Source: Thiocapsa sp.
Lineage (GTDB): Bacteria > Pseudomonadota > Gammaproteobacteria > Chromatiales > Chromatiaceae
Assembly (NCBI RefSeq): GCF_018399035.1
Contig: NZ_CP073760.1
Span: 4,650,501 to 4,714,500 of the forward strand
Direction of reading: 5' to 3'
DNA length: 64,000 bases
A program made the translations under genes and the position numbers. This document shows, one piece after another, positions 26,219-35,728 of this stretch (its first letter is position 1; each line of letters starts with the position of its first letter). Under the pieces are notes generated by a model. That model did not search any database. It saw nothing but the letters and a program-made list of their open reading frames with translations, and was not told the origin of the DNA.

Positions 26219-27078
26219 ACGACGGGGTTCGACGGACCCTGACCGTCCTCGCCGCGGTCGGGATCATGATCGGCTTCATGGTGCTGTCTTGGTCTTGGAT
26301 GGCGCCGGCGATCGCAGTCGACGGGGAGACACGGTTCTTCCTCTGGGAGGAGGGCTCGGGGACCGCTCTGCAAGTCAAGCTGGCCTTTTTCGGGGCACTT
26401 CTTGTCGCCGCGCCGATCTATCTGCTGCTCTTACGACTGCCCTGGCTGAGGACGCCATCGGTGTCGGACGCGGCATCGCCGTCGCTCAGGATTCCCCCAT
26501 TTTTGTGGCTCGGCATCGGCCTGGTGATGACGGTGGCCGTGATCCGGCTACCCTTGCCGGGCTTGCCTGATCTCGGCGGCGGGCGCCCCGATGCCCCACC
26601 GCTCGATTGGGTTTGGCTGTTTCTGCTGACTGTGCTGTTGCCGACTTGGGTGGCCGTCGTCCTCTTTGCCGTGGCGGTCGGGCCGAGAGCCGCTCCCGCT
26701 GCGACGGCGGGTACGGTAGCCTTGCCGACATCCGCTTTGGTCGTGTACTTGTGCCTGACGTTGGGGTTCTTCCATCTCTTCTGGGGCGGCACATTGCGCA
26801 TCGCCCCGATTGTCCATCGCGATCAGGTCACGGTGCTGGCCATCGAAACGATCGGCAAGCCCTATAAGGCCGGCATCGTCCACTGGATGTTCGCCGAGGT
26901 CAGCCCCTGGCAGGGTGTCGACGGGACGCAGCGCCTACAGATCCTCGATCGTGATTGGATGGATCGGCTTGAGATCGGCCAGACTATCGAGCTGGGTTGG
27001 GCGAGCGTCTGGAAGGTGCGTGTCATCAAGACCATCGAGGCCGTGGATGCTCCGGAGCCGTCGATCGTCGCGCTGTGA
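26215..27078 (+). CDS. Hypothetical membrane protein
   Basis: A 287-residue protein with about five hydrophobic helices: near residues 10-33 (VLAAVGIMIGFMVLSWSWMA), 53-75 (LAFFGALLVAAPIYLLLLRL), 92-112, 133-155 (VWLFLLTVLLPTWVAVVLFA) and 168-185. The C-terminal 100 residues are soluble (HWMFAEVSPWQGVDGTQRLQ). I do not recognise the family. It overlaps the yedK stop by ATGA and is followed, after a gap, by purT. No catalytic motif is seen. Confidence 0.65.
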   Translation: MNDGVRRTLTVLAAVGIMIGFMVLSWSWMAPAIAVDGETRFFLWEEGSGTALQVKLAFFGALLVAAPIYLLLLRLPWLRTPSVSDAASPSLRIPPFLWLGIGLVMTVAVIRLPLPGLPDLGGGRPDAPPLDWVWLFLLTVLLPTWVAVVLFAVAVGPRAAPAATAGTVALPTSALVVYLCLTLGFFHLFWGGTLRIAPIVHRDQVTVLAIETIGKPYKAGIVHWMFAEVSPWQGVDGTQRLQILDRDWMDRLEIGQTIELGWASVWKVRVIKTIEAVDAPEPSIVAL

Positions 27079-27233
27079 TCGGCTCGTCCGCGATCAATGA
27101 GTCGCGCGTTATTGACACGGTGAGGGAATCGCGCCGATTGTTTTCGGATCGTTGCGCGGAGGCATGTGGTCCCTTGGAGACCGACCTTGCGGCCGATGTA
27201 TCATGCGACCGAAGCCAACCCCGGAGCACACGC

Positions 27234-28418
27234 ATGACCAGAATCGGAACACCCGGCGCCGCGGGCGCGACCCGCATGATGTTGCTGGGCTCGGGCGAGC
27301 TCGGTAAGGAGGTCGCCATCGAGGCGCAGCGCTTCGGGGTGGAGGTGATCGCCGTGGATCGCTACCCGGGCGCGCCGGCGATGCAGGTCGCGCATCGCAG
27401 CCATGTCGTGAACATGCTGGATGGCGACGCACTCGCGGCACTGGTGGCGGAGGAGGATCCGGCGCTGATCGTCCCCGAGATCGAGGCGATCGCCACGGCG
27501 ACCTTGCTGGATCTCGAAGCCGCGGGCCGTCATGTCGTGCCCACCGCACGCGCTGCGCATCTGACGATGAACCGCGAGGGCATCCGTCGGCTGGTCGCCG
27601 AAGAGCTGGGCCTGCCGACCTCGCCCTACCGCTTTGCCGATGACGAGGCCGGCTACCGTGCCGCGATCGAGGCGATCGGTCTGCCCTGCGTGGTCAAGCC
27701 GGTGATGAGCTCCTCGGGCAAGGGTCAGAGCACCGTGCGCAGTCCGGAGCAGGTGCAGGCCGCCTGGGATTACTCGCAGCAGGGCGGGCGGACGGGCTCG
27801 GGTCGCGTGATCGTGGAGGGTTTCGTCGCCTTCGACTACGAGATCACCCTGCTCACACTGCGTCACGGGGTCCGGACCAGCTTCTGCGCGCCGATCGGAC
27901 ATCTGCAGATCGACGGCGACTACCGCGAATCCTGGCAGCCGCACCCGATGTCGGCCGGCGCGCTGGCCCGTGCGCAGGAGATCGCCGGTGCGGTGACCGA
28001 TGTGCTTGGCGGTACGGGCATCTTCGGCGTGGAGTTGTTCGTGCGGGGCGATCAGGTGTGGTTCAGCGAGGTCTCGCCGCGTCCGCACGACACCGGGTTG
28101 GTGACGCTGATCTCGCAGGATCTCTCGGAGTTCGCGCTGCATGTGCGGGCCATCCTGGGTCTGCCGGTACCGCTGATCAGGCAGCTCGGCCCTTCGGCAT
28201 CGGTGGCGCTCCTGGCGGAGGGGAGGTCGCGAGATCTGCGCTTCGGCGGTTTGGATCGCGCACTCGCGGAGTCGGACACGGCCCTGCGCCTGTTCGGCAA
28301 GCCGGAGGTCGACGGCAAGCGTCGCGTGGGTGTCGCGCTGGCGCGCGGGGAGACGCTGGAGGAGGCTCGGGAGAAGGCCCGGCGTGTTGCGGAGGCGGTC
28401 GAGATCGAGCTGGCTTGA
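27234..28418 (+). CDS. purT: Formate-dependent phosphoribosylglycinamide formyltransferase (PurT)
   Basis: A 394-residue ATP-grasp enzyme, length as in E. coli PurT (392). It makes formyl-GAR from GAR, formate and ATP in purine synthesis, the folate-independent third step. Motifs: MMLLGSGELGKEVAIEAQRF, DRYPGAPAMQVAHRSHVVNM, VVKPVMSSSGKGQS (ATP-grasp loop), GIFGVELFVRGDQVWFSEVS and PRPHDTGLVTL. Start ATG at 27234, giving MTRIGTPGAAGATRM; an in-frame upstream extension lacks family similarity. It converges on fbp, sharing a bidirectional terminator. Confidence 0.95.
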   Translation: MTRIGTPGAAGATRMMLLGSGELGKEVAIEAQRFGVEVIAVDRYPGAPAMQVAHRSHVVNMLDGDALAALVAEEDPALIVPEIEAIATATLLDLEAAGRHVVPTARAAHLTMNREGIRRLVAEELGLPTSPYRFADDEAGYRAAIEAIGLPCVVKPVMSSSGKGQSTVRSPEQVQAAWDYSQQGGRTGSGRVIVEGFVAFDYEITLLTLRHGVRTSFCAPIGHLQIDGDYRESWQPHPMSAGALARAQEIAGAVTDVLGGTGIFGVELFVRGDQVWFSEVSPRPHDTGLVTLISQDLSEFALHVRAILGLPVPLIRQLGPSASVALLAEGRSRDLRFGGLDRALAESDTALRLFGKPEVDGKRRVGVALARGETLEEAREKARRVAEAVEIELA

Positions 28419-28432
28419 GAGGGTAGGGTGTG

Positions 28433-28476
28433 GGATCGCCATCCTCGGTCGCGGGGACGACCGAGGATGGCGATCC
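28433..28476. terminator. Bidirectional terminator between purT and fbp
   Basis: A perfect 19-bp inverted repeat: ggatcgccatcctcggtcg (28433-28451) and its complement (28458-28476) with a six-base loop (cgggga). It lies exactly between convergent purT and fbp. No long T-run follows on either side, so it acts by stem strength if at all. Confidence 0.75.
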
Positions 28477-28489
28477 GGCAGACCGGCGC

Positions 28490-29503
28490 TTATCCCTGGT
28501 TGTGGTACCCGAGGATGCGCTCGACCTCGTTCTTCGAGCCCAGGATCACCGGGACCCGCTGATGCAATGACTCGGGCTGCAGATCCATGATGCGCTCCGT
28601 ACCCGTGATGGACCCGCCGCCGGCCTGCTCGACGATGAAGGACATGGGGTTGGCCTCGTAGAGCAGGCGCAGCTTGCCGCCTTGACCCTTGGTCTTCATC
28701 TTGCTGTCGATGGGATACATGAAGACGCCGCCACGGGTCAGGATGCGATGCACCTCGGCGACCATAGAGGCGATCCAACGCATATTGAAGTCATCGCCGC
28801 GCGGACCGTCCTTGCCGTCCAGACATTCCTGAACGTAACGCTGTACCGGGGGCTCCCAGAAACGCATGTTCGAGGCGTTGATCGCGAACTCGCGCGTGTC
28901 CGTCGGGATCGTCATGTTCGGGTGGGTGAGGATGAACTCGCCGATGTTCTGATCCAGGGTGAAGCCGTTCACGCCGTTGCCGGTGGTCAGGACCATCATG
29001 GTGGACGGCCCGTAGAGCGCGTAGCCGGCGGCGATCTGTTGGGTGCCGGCTTGGAGGAAATCACGCTCGCTCGGCGCGGCGTCGCCGCCCTGAATGCGCA
29101 GGATCGAGAAGATGGTGCCCACCGAGACGTTGACGTCGATGTTCGAGGAGCCGTCGAGCGGGTCGAAGGTCAGCAGGTATTTGCCGCGCGGATATTTGGC
29201 GGGGATGTCGTAGATGGTGTCCATCTCTTCGGACGCCATCGCCGCCAGATGCCCGGCCCATTCGTTGGACTTGATGAAGACCTCGTTGGTGAGGATGTCG
29301 AGCTTCTTCTGGGTCTCCCCCTGGATGTTCTCGCTCTCGGCGCTCCCGAGCACGCCGACCAGCGCACCATGGTTCACCATGTTGCTGATGACCTTGCAGG
29401 CCGTGACGATATCGTTGAGCAGGGACGTGAAATCGCCCGTGGCGCCGGCCACGTGGCGCTGCTCCTCGATGATGAACTGGGTGATGGTCGTGCCGTTGTG
29501 CAT
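28490..29503 (-). CDS. fbp: Class I fructose-1,6-bisphosphatase
   Basis: A 337-residue protein. It hydrolyses fructose-1,6-bisphosphate to fructose-6-phosphate, in gluconeogenesis and the Calvin cycle. Motifs: the metal site LTFDPLDGSSNIDVNVSVGT, upstream Glu in SAESENIQGE and ASEEMDTIYDIP, and the substrate-binding region GGVFMYPIDSKMKTKGQGGK, then LRLLYEANPMSFIVEQAGG. Start MHNGTTITQFIIEEQ at 29503. In a purple sulfur bacterium it would serve CO2 fixation; the LysR gene at the right edge resembles CbbR. Complete. Confidence 0.96.
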   Translation of the reverse strand: MHNGTTITQFIIEEQRHVAGATGDFTSLLNDIVTACKVISNMVNHGALVGVLGSAESENIQGETQKKLDILTNEVFIKSNEWAGHLAAMASEEMDTIYDIPAKYPRGKYLLTFDPLDGSSNIDVNVSVGTIFSILRIQGGDAAPSERDFLQAGTQQIAAGYALYGPSTMMVLTTGNGVNGFTLDQNIGEFILTHPNMTIPTDTREFAINASNMRFWEPPVQRYVQECLDGKDGPRGDDFNMRWIASMVAEVHRILTRGGVFMYPIDSKMKTKGQGGKLRLLYEANPMSFIVEQAGGGSITGTERIMDLQPESLHQRVPVILGSKNEVERILGYHNQG

Positions 29504-29616
29504 GGGTGTCCTCTTGGTTACGGGCTCGTCGAGCGCTTTTAATCTATCGGCAGTATAGGGTTTTCCGGTCCTGCCATAAACCCGGCGCGAGGTTGCGAAA
29601 AGGCTGGTTCGGTCGG

Positions 29617-30480
29617 TCAGCGCCCGGGCCGTTTCGCCTGGAGTTGCGCGAGCGCTTCTTCGGCCGCTTTGCGCGCCTGAATCTCTTGATCCAGACGCTG
29701 CTCGAGCGCCATGCGTGCCTGCGTCTCGGCCTCGGCACGTCGGGCCTCCGCCGCGGCGCGTTCCTCGGCCTCGCGCCAGCCCGGCAGCACGAATGCGGCG
29801 TAAACCGGGTCACGACGCATCGCCTCGAGCGAGGGCTGCGCGATCAGATCATCCGGCCGGAACTGAAGGCCGGGCAGGACGCGGGAGTAGATCACGCCTT
29901 CCTCGGGTGCCATGGGGGCGTAGACACCCGCAGTGGTCAGTGTGTAAAACGCCTGACGGTCGGGTTCGCGGTGCAGAATGATGTATTCCTTGACACCGCC
30001 GGCGGCATATTCGGCCTTCTTGGTCACGGTGTCGCGCACGATGCCTGCGGGCTTTCGCTCGGACAGCGCCTCCACACAGAGATCGAAGACGCCGTGATAG
30101 GAGGCGTCGAAATACAACAGCGGCTGTGGGTTGTCGTTGCGCACCACGCCGAAGTCCGGCTTGCGGATTACGGTCCCGGTGGGCAGCGGCAACCTGAAGC
30201 CCAGCTCCAGTGCGACCATCTTGGCGATCGGCCGGGCGCTCAGAAAGTGTTGCAGGAGCAGCGTGAACCAGGCATAGACCAGGTAAGTGCCGTAATCGGA
30301 CACGGGTTTCTCCTCCAGGCGACCGTTGTTCCACTCGTAGTGGATGTCCGATTCGAAGTAGTAGTCGCGCCAGTACTCCTCCTCCGTGACCAGGCGACCC
30401 GCCTGCGAGACGGGTTGAACGCGGTCTGTTTCAGGTGTCGGTGGGTACTGCTCGGCTTGAGCGGCTGCGCGCGTGGACAT
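29617..30480 (-). CDS. Uma2-family (PD-(D/E)XK-like) protein with coiled-coil tail
   Basis: A 287-residue protein from the ATG at 30480 (MSTRAAAQAEQYPPTPETD). The Uma2 fold includes YWRDYYFESDIHYEWNNGRL, then VIRKPDFGVVRNDNPQPLLY (P-D motif) and DLCVEALSERKPAGIVRDTV. The last 60 residues form a charged coiled coil (AEERAAAEARRAEAETQARM). Uma2 proteins are restriction-endonuclease-like and very common in Chromatiaceae and cyanobacteria; their role is unknown. Two further paralogues of a different subgroup lie at 35084 and 56702. Confidence 0.8.
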   Translation of the reverse strand: MSTRAAAQAEQYPPTPETDRVQPVSQAGRLVTEEEYWRDYYFESDIHYEWNNGRLEEKPVSDYGTYLVYAWFTLLLQHFLSARPIAKMVALELGFRLPLPTGTVIRKPDFGVVRNDNPQPLLYFDASYHGVFDLCVEALSERKPAGIVRDTVTKKAEYAAGGVKEYIILHREPDRQAFYTLTTAGVYAPMAPEEGVIYSRVLPGLQFRPDDLIAQPSLEAMRRDPVYAAFVLPGWREAEERAAAEARRAEAETQARMALEQRLDQEIQARKAAEEALAQLQAKRPGR

Positions 30481-30664
30481 GGTGAAACCGACCTCCGTTA
30501 AACCGATCATCTTCGCGTGCCCAACAGGTTAGCAGTTTTCGAGTCCGGCGCGCCTGCATCGATATCAACCCAACCGGCGAGGTTGCAGGATCCGGATGTC
30601 CGGGGGATGATCAGGGTTCATTGGATCCCGTGCCGTATCCGGCGCACCCCATCAGCCAACCCCC

Positions 30665-33184
30665 TTGAGCGAAATCGACAGCGTGCCTCTTTCGGATCCA
30701 CCGACCCGCGCTGCCCGCGAAGAGACGATCGTCGCGACCCCGCCGTCCGAGGCTCAGCCTGTCACGCGTCTGAAGGCCCATCTGCTCAAGGGCTATCGGG
30801 GACGGATCGCCGGCGAGTCGACTCAGGCCGCGCGGTCCGCGCGCTGGCTCGATCTTCCGGACGATCTCGCACCCTCGCTTGCCGAGGCACTGCGGGCCGA
30901 CGGTCGCGCGCGCCTCTACAGCCATCAACGCGAAGCCTGGGATCTGGCCCGCGCCAAGCGGCACTTCGTGGTCGCCACGCCGACCGCTTCGGGCAAGACG
31001 CTCTGCTACAACCTGCCGGTGCTCGATGCGGTGCTCTCGCAAGGCCGCAAGGCGCTCTATCTCTTTCCGACCAAGGCGCTCGCTCAGGACCAAGCCGCCG
31101 AGCTGACGGCGCTGAGCCGTGCGATCCAGGCCGCCGGCGGACCGGGCGTGAAGGCCTTCACCTTCGACGGCGACACGCCCGGCGATGCCCGCAAGGCCGT
31201 GCGCACGCGCGGCGATATCGTGCTCAGCAATCCGGACATGCTGCATCAGGCGATCCTGCCCCATCACACCAAGTGGGCGCAGTTCTTCGAGGGGCTGGCC
31301 TACATCGTGGTCGACGAGCTGCACACCTATCGGGGTGTCTTCGGCTCGCACGTCGCCAATGTCTTTCGGCGACTGTTGCGAGTTTGCCGTTTCTATGGCG
31401 TGGAGCCGATCTTCATCTTCGCCTCGGCCACCATCGCCAATCCCGCAGAGCTGGCCAAGCGACTCTGCGGCGCGTCGGTCGCGGCCGTCACCGAGTCCGG
31501 CGCGCCGCAGGGCGAGCGACATCTCCTGCTGTGGAATCCGCCGGTCATCAACCCGGATCTCGGCATCCGTGCCTCGGCGCGCTCCCAGACCACGCGGATC
31601 GCGCGCACCGCGGCCAAACTTGGGCTCAAGAGCATCGTCTTCGCGCGCTCCCGTCTGATGGTCGAGGTCATCACCAAATATCTGAAGGATGTCTTCGATC
31701 GCGACCCGCGCAAGCCGCCGCGCGTGCTCGCCTATCGGGGCGGTTATCTGCCGAGCGAGCGCCGTCGCGCCGAGCAGACCATGCGCGCCGGTGCCGTCGA
31801 TCTGGTGGTCAGCACCTCGGCGCTGGAGCTCGGGGTCGACATCGGCGCCTTGGATGTCGCCATCCTGAACGGCTATCCGGGGACGGTGGCCGCGACCTGG
31901 CAGCGCCTCGGGAGGGCAGGGCGGCGACTCAAACCCAGCCTGGGCGTGATGGTCGCGACCAGCGACGCGCTCGATCAGTACATGATGCGCCATCCCGAGT
32001 TCTTCTTCGGTGCTTCGCCGGAGCACGCGCGCATCCATCCGGACCAGCTCTTGATCCTCATGGACCATGTGCGCTGCGCCGCCTTCGAGCTGCCGTTTCG
32101 CGACCGCGAGTCCTTCGGCGCCGAGGATCTCGGCGAGATGCTGAGCTATCTGCGCGACGAGGGTCTGCTCCAGCATCAGGGCGACCGCTGGTTCTGGGTC
32201 GCCGACAGCTATCCCGCCAACGCCGTCTCCCTGCGCTCGGTCGCCGAGGGCAACTTCGTCGTCATCGACACCACCGGCGGTGCCCGGACGGTCATCGCGG
32301 AGGTCGACTACAGCAGCGCCCCCGGCACGCTCTACGAGGGCGCCATCTACATGATTCAGTCCCAGCCTTACCAGGTGGAGCGTCTGGACTGGACCGGCCG
32401 CAAGGCGTTCGTCACCCGCACCCGCGCCGACTATTACACCGACGCGATCGACTACACGCGGCTCAAGATCCTCGCCCGGTTCGACGGCCGCGCCCAAGGC
32501 CAGGGCGCGACGGCGCAAGGCGAGGTCCATCTGGTTCGACGCTATCCCGGCTACAAGAAGATCCGCTACTACAGCCACGACAACATCGGCTACGGCAACA
32601 TCGACCTGCCGGATCAGGAGATGCACACCACGGCGGTCTGGTGGCAGGTCGAGCCGACCGCGTTGGAGGCCGCGTTGCCGGATCGCCAGCAGGCGATCGA
32701 CGGCTTTCTCGGCGCCGCCTACGCGCTGCACCATGTCGCCGCACTGCGGTCGATGGCCGAGATCCATGACCTGGGCCGCTCCGTCGGAGACGGGCAGGGG
32801 ACCTGGTTCGCCATCGTCGGCGCCGAGGGTCGCGGCCAGATGCGCGGACCGGACAACGCGCCGTTGGATCCCATGTCGGGCCAGCGCTTCGAGCCGACGC
32901 TCTTTCTCTACGACAACTATCCGGGCGGCGTCGGACTCTCCGCGCCGCTCTACGACGATGCGGCGCTGCTGGTGGCCGACGCCCGTGATCTGGTCGCCGC
33001 TTGCGGCTGCACCGCCGGCTGTCCCGCCTGTGTCGGGCCGGTCTTGCGCGGCGACGAGGATCTCGCCGTCACGCCGCGTCAGGCGGCCTTGAAGGTGCTC
33101 GATCTCTTGGGCGTGGTCGGCGTTCACCGGTCGGTGACGGTTCAAGAACAAGGTGTAGAGATGCGTGAACGGCATCAGTCGTAG
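30665..33184 (+). CDS. mrfA: DEAD/DEAH-box helicase MrfA (YprA-like)
   Basis: An 839-residue superfamily 2 helicase. Motifs in order: Q-like SHQREAWDLARA, Walker A ATPTASGKTLCYN (I), FPTKALAQDQ (Ia), VVDELHTYRGVFGSH (II, DELH), FASATIANP (III), STSALELGVDIGALDVAILN (V) and WQRLGRAGRR (VI). The C-terminal DUF1998-type zinc site is ACGCTAGCPACVG with four Cys. B. subtilis MrfA works with exonuclease MrfB in repairing mitomycin adducts and cross-links; the mrfB-type gene follows at 33519. The apparent start is TTG at 30665; a GTG at 30683 is an alternative. Confidence 0.9.
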   Translation: MSEIDSVPLSDPPTRAAREETIVATPPSEAQPVTRLKAHLLKGYRGRIAGESTQAARSARWLDLPDDLAPSLAEALRADGRARLYSHQREAWDLARAKRHFVVATPTASGKTLCYNLPVLDAVLSQGRKALYLFPTKALAQDQAAELTALSRAIQAAGGPGVKAFTFDGDTPGDARKAVRTRGDIVLSNPDMLHQAILPHHTKWAQFFEGLAYIVVDELHTYRGVFGSHVANVFRRLLRVCRFYGVEPIFIFASATIANPAELAKRLCGASVAAVTESGAPQGERHLLLWNPPVINPDLGIRASARSQTTRIARTAAKLGLKSIVFARSRLMVEVITKYLKDVFDRDPRKPPRVLAYRGGYLPSERRRAEQTMRAGAVDLVVSTSALELGVDIGALDVAILNGYPGTVAATWQRLGRAGRRLKPSLGVMVATSDALDQYMMRHPEFFFGASPEHARIHPDQLLILMDHVRCAAFELPFRDRESFGAEDLGEMLSYLRDEGLLQHQGDRWFWVADSYPANAVSLRSVAEGNFVVIDTTGGARTVIAEVDYSSAPGTLYEGAIYMIQSQPYQVERLDWTGRKAFVTRTRADYYTDAIDYTRLKILARFDGRAQGQGATAQGEVHLVRRYPGYKKIRYYSHDNIGYGNIDLPDQEMHTTAVWWQVEPTALEAALPDRQQAIDGFLGAAYALHHVAALRSMAEIHDLGRSVGDGQGTWFAIVGAEGRGQMRGPDNAPLDPMSGQRFEPTLFLYDNYPGGVGLSAPLYDDAALLVADARDLVAACGCTAGCPACVGPVLRGDEDLAVTPRQAALKVLDLLGVVGVHRSVTVQEQGVEMRERHQS

Positions 33185-33263
33185 GTTGGGCAAAGCGCAG
33201 CGTGCCCAACGGCTCCCCGCGATGCCGGCGCGGGTTGGGCACGCTGCGCTTTGCCCAACCTAC
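33181..33263. repeat. 30-bp perfect inverted repeat, 23-base loop; related copy at 62605-62684
   Basis: gtaggttgggcaaagcgcag... (33181-33210) and its exact complement (33234-33263) flank ggctccccgcgatgccggcg-cgg. It overlaps the last codons and stop of mrfA. An imperfect copy with the same loop (gatgccggcgcgg) lies between cobJ and cbiG. As RNA it forms a very stable stem and may stop transcription between mrfA and mrfB; as DNA it is a dispersed repeat. Confidence 0.85.
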
Positions 33264-33518
33264 CTTTTATGGTTATTTTGAATCGTTCCGAGGCCGGGTT
33301 CGGCGCGTGGCGAGGAGTCGAGCCGTTGCGTTGACTCCGAGTCGGATCGTGATTACCGTCGGAGCGACATGATCAGCGCGCGCCCAGCGACTCCGAAAGA
33401 GCAACGCGACGATGAACAACATATCGGATGATGACATGCTCCGCCGCGAGATCGAGCTGATCGGGTCGGTCAAATAGGTTACCGCGATGCTTTCTCGATC
33501 CGAAAACAAAGCTGAACG

Positions 33519-34883
33519 ATGGCGTCGCGCGGGATGCATCTGAGCGAGCGCCTGCGCTGCTTGCGCGGTCCGGCTCCCGCTCAGGAGGGAGCAGACGCCG
33601 GTTTATCCCCGTCGGCCGACCGACCTTCGCTTGCCGAGCGGCTTCGGCGGATGTCGGTTGGACCGTCGCGCGCAGCGAGTGCACATGGACCGCAAACCCA
33701 TGTCCTGGCCGAAGCGGTCGGAGCCGTCGAGATCGCGCCCGGCGTCCTCTGCCTCGAGCGGAGGTTTGTCGGGCACCGCCGACACGGCCAGGTGTCGATG
33801 GGGCCATGCGGCGACGCCTGCATTGACGCCTTGATCGATCGGGGCTGGGTGACAGCGGCTTCTCATCTTGCCCCTCGGTCCGCGTCCGAACCGGTGGCTC
33901 ACTCCCAGACCGCGACCGATCTGGTCTGCCTGGACACCGAAACCAGTGGTCTGGCCGGCGGCACCGGGACCTGGGCCTTCATGACCGGACTGCTGCGCGC
34001 ACGGGACGACGGCTGGACGTTGCGCCAGTTCCTGCTGACCCGTCTCGACTCGGAGCCGGCCTATCTGGAGGCGATCGCCGCCGAGTTGACGAGCGCCGGC
34101 CTGCTCGTCAGCTACAACGGCCTGTCCTTCGACATCCCTCTGCTCGCGACACGCTTTCGCCTATCCGGCCAAGCCGATCCACTCCCGGCCCTGCCGCATC
34201 TGGACCTCCTAAAGCCGGTCCGGCGCGCTTACGGTCGGGTCTGGCCCGATTGCCGTCTGGCCAGCGTCGAGCAGCGCCTCTTGGGGTTCAAGCGCAAGGA
34301 CGATCTGCCGGGTTCCGAGGCGCCCGCGGCCTGGCTGGCCTGGTTGCGCACAGGGGAGGTCACTCCGTTGGCCGGCGTGCTGCGCCACAACCGCTGGGAT
34401 CTGCTCTCGCTTGCGGCCTTGATCCCGCGTCTGGGCGAGGTCTTCGCGGATCCGGGTGCGTTCGATGCGGATGTCCGAGCGGTCGCCGCCTATCACCAGG
34501 CGCAGGGTCGATCCGAGCAGGCGTTTCATCTGCTCAGCTCCGAGCGTCGACGCCTGGACACGACCGGACTCATGGACCTGGCCCGCCTGCAGCGTCGACG
34601 CGGCGACTGGGATCAGGCCCGCGCGATCTGGGAGCCGATTGCGGCTCAAGGTGATGCAGAGGCGCGCACGGAGCTGGCGAAGTATCACGAGCACCGCACC
34701 CGCGATCTGCGCCGTGCCCTCGCGCTCGCCCGCGAGCTTCCGCCCGGCCCGCTGAAGGAGCTGCGCTGCGCACGACTGAACGCCAAGCTCGATGCCCGCG
34801 ACGGCGGGTCTTCCAGTTTGCTGGACGCCCTGGCGGCAACCCTCGACGGGTCCCGCCCATTCGATCGGCCACCCAACCCTTAA
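33519..34883 (+). CDS. mrfB: RNase H-fold exonuclease MrfB (YprB-like)
   Basis: A 454-residue protein (start 33519; ATG at 33534, MHLSERLRCL, is equally possible). The nuclease domain (about residues 125-300) has LVCLDTETSGLAGGTGTWAF (the D-E pair), LLVSYNGLSFDIPLL (Asp) and HNRWDLLSLAALIPRLGEVF (His/Asp), the DEDD layout of YprB_RNase. The C-terminal 120 residues form TPR-like helices (HLLSSERRRLDTTGLMDLAR). Partner of the MrfA helicase upstream, though separated by about 330 bases with a large inverted repeat. Confidence 0.88.
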   Translation: MASRGMHLSERLRCLRGPAPAQEGADAGLSPSADRPSLAERLRRMSVGPSRAASAHGPQTHVLAEAVGAVEIAPGVLCLERRFVGHRRHGQVSMGPCGDACIDALIDRGWVTAASHLAPRSASEPVAHSQTATDLVCLDTETSGLAGGTGTWAFMTGLLRARDDGWTLRQFLLTRLDSEPAYLEAIAAELTSAGLLVSYNGLSFDIPLLATRFRLSGQADPLPALPHLDLLKPVRRAYGRVWPDCRLASVEQRLLGFKRKDDLPGSEAPAAWLAWLRTGEVTPLAGVLRHNRWDLLSLAALIPRLGEVFADPGAFDADVRAVAAYHQAQGRSEQAFHLLSSERRRLDTTGLMDLARLQRRRGDWDQARAIWEPIAAQGDAEARTELAKYHEHRTRDLRRALALARELPPGPLKELRCARLNAKLDARDGGSSSLLDALAATLDGSRPFDRPPNP

Positions 34884-34884
34884 G

Positions 34885-34950
34885 TGGCTCGTGACATCCG
34901 CTCTGCGGTGTCACGCATGCCCCGTGGTGCTCCGCGCCACGTGCGATTGA
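34885..34950. repeat. MITE-like palindromic element, copy B (opposite orientation to copy A)
   Basis: tggctcgtgacatccgctct, gcggtgtcacgcatgcccc and gctccgcgccacgtgc match the reverse complement of the insert in the TumE gene (22492-22607) with a few changes. It begins right after the mrfB stop, where the gtgac/gtcac stem may also serve as a terminator. Neither end shows a clear target duplication here. Confidence 0.65.
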
Positions 34951-35083
34951 GCAATCGCTCTGCACGGCCACCTCCGCGACCCGGATGGCTGAGGCCCCAA
35001 TACCCATTCCCGAGCCAACCCGGCGCACCCCTGGTCTACTGCGCTTATACTTCCCGAATACCGACCAACCGCGGAGACGATCC

Positions 35084-35689
35084 ATGCGCGATCTTGCCGA
35101 AGCCCGATCCATCAGCGTCGAGGAGTATCTGGCCGGCGAAGCCGTCGCAGCGGTTCGCCATGAGTACATCGCCGGCGAGGTCTTCGCGATGGCCGGTGCG
35201 ACCGAGGAGCACGCGACCATCGCCGGCAACGTCTTCGCGTTGCTGCGCGCACATGTCCGCGGCCGCCCATGCCGGGTCTATATCGCCGACATGAAGCTTC
35301 GCGTCGAGTCGGCATCCGCCTTCTTTTACCCGGACGTGTTCGTGACCTGCGACGCCAGGGACACGGCCGAGCCGCTGGGCAAACGCTATCCGCGGCTGAT
35401 CATCGAGGTGCTGTCCGAGTCGACCGAAGGTTACGACCGCGGCGCCAAGTTCGCCGACTACCGGCGTCTCGACACCTTGGAAGAATATGTCCTGATCGAT
35501 TCGCGCCGTCGTGCCTGCGAGGTGTTTCGACGCCGTCCGGAGGGCTGGCTGCTCGACGCTCCGCCGGAGAATGGCTGGCTGGTGTTGCAATCCATTGACT
35601 TTGAATGTCCGCTTGAGGCCGTCTACGAGGACGTGCTGTTCCCGTCCGCGGGCGCCGCGAACAGCGCGCGAGAACAGAACGCGTTCTAG
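35084..35689 (+). CDS. Uma2-family protein
   Basis: A 201-residue protein. MRDLAEARSISVEEYLAGEA starts the fold. Conserved acidic and catalytic-type positions: RHEYIAGEVFAMAGATEEHA, FYPDVFVTCDARD (P-D), RLIIEVLSESTEGYDRGAKF (E-x-L-S) and LEEYVLIDSRRRACEV. About 80% similar by eye to the paralogue at 56702, including upstream sequence accgaccaaccgcgga. Single gene. Function unknown; the fold is that of restriction-type endonucleases. Confidence 0.82.
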   Translation: MRDLAEARSISVEEYLAGEAVAAVRHEYIAGEVFAMAGATEEHATIAGNVFALLRAHVRGRPCRVYIADMKLRVESASAFFYPDVFVTCDARDTAEPLGKRYPRLIIEVLSESTEGYDRGAKFADYRRLDTLEEYVLIDSRRRACEVFRRRPEGWLLDAPPENGWLVLQSIDFECPLEAVYEDVLFPSAGAANSAREQNAF

Positions 35690-35728
35690 GTCGAGTGGCA
35701 TCGTGTCGCGCCCGCCGGTGCGACCCGA

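Noticed and set aside
27201..28778. 525-residue minus-strand open frame
   Set aside because: Antisense to purT and crosses the purT/fbp terminator.
30611..33193. 860-residue minus-strand open frame
   Set aside because: It lies fully antisense to mrfA, which has all helicase motifs; high GC produces long shadow frames.
33411..33476. 21-codon frame MNNISDDDMLRREIELIGSVK
   Set aside because: Too short, no ribosome site, no family recognised.
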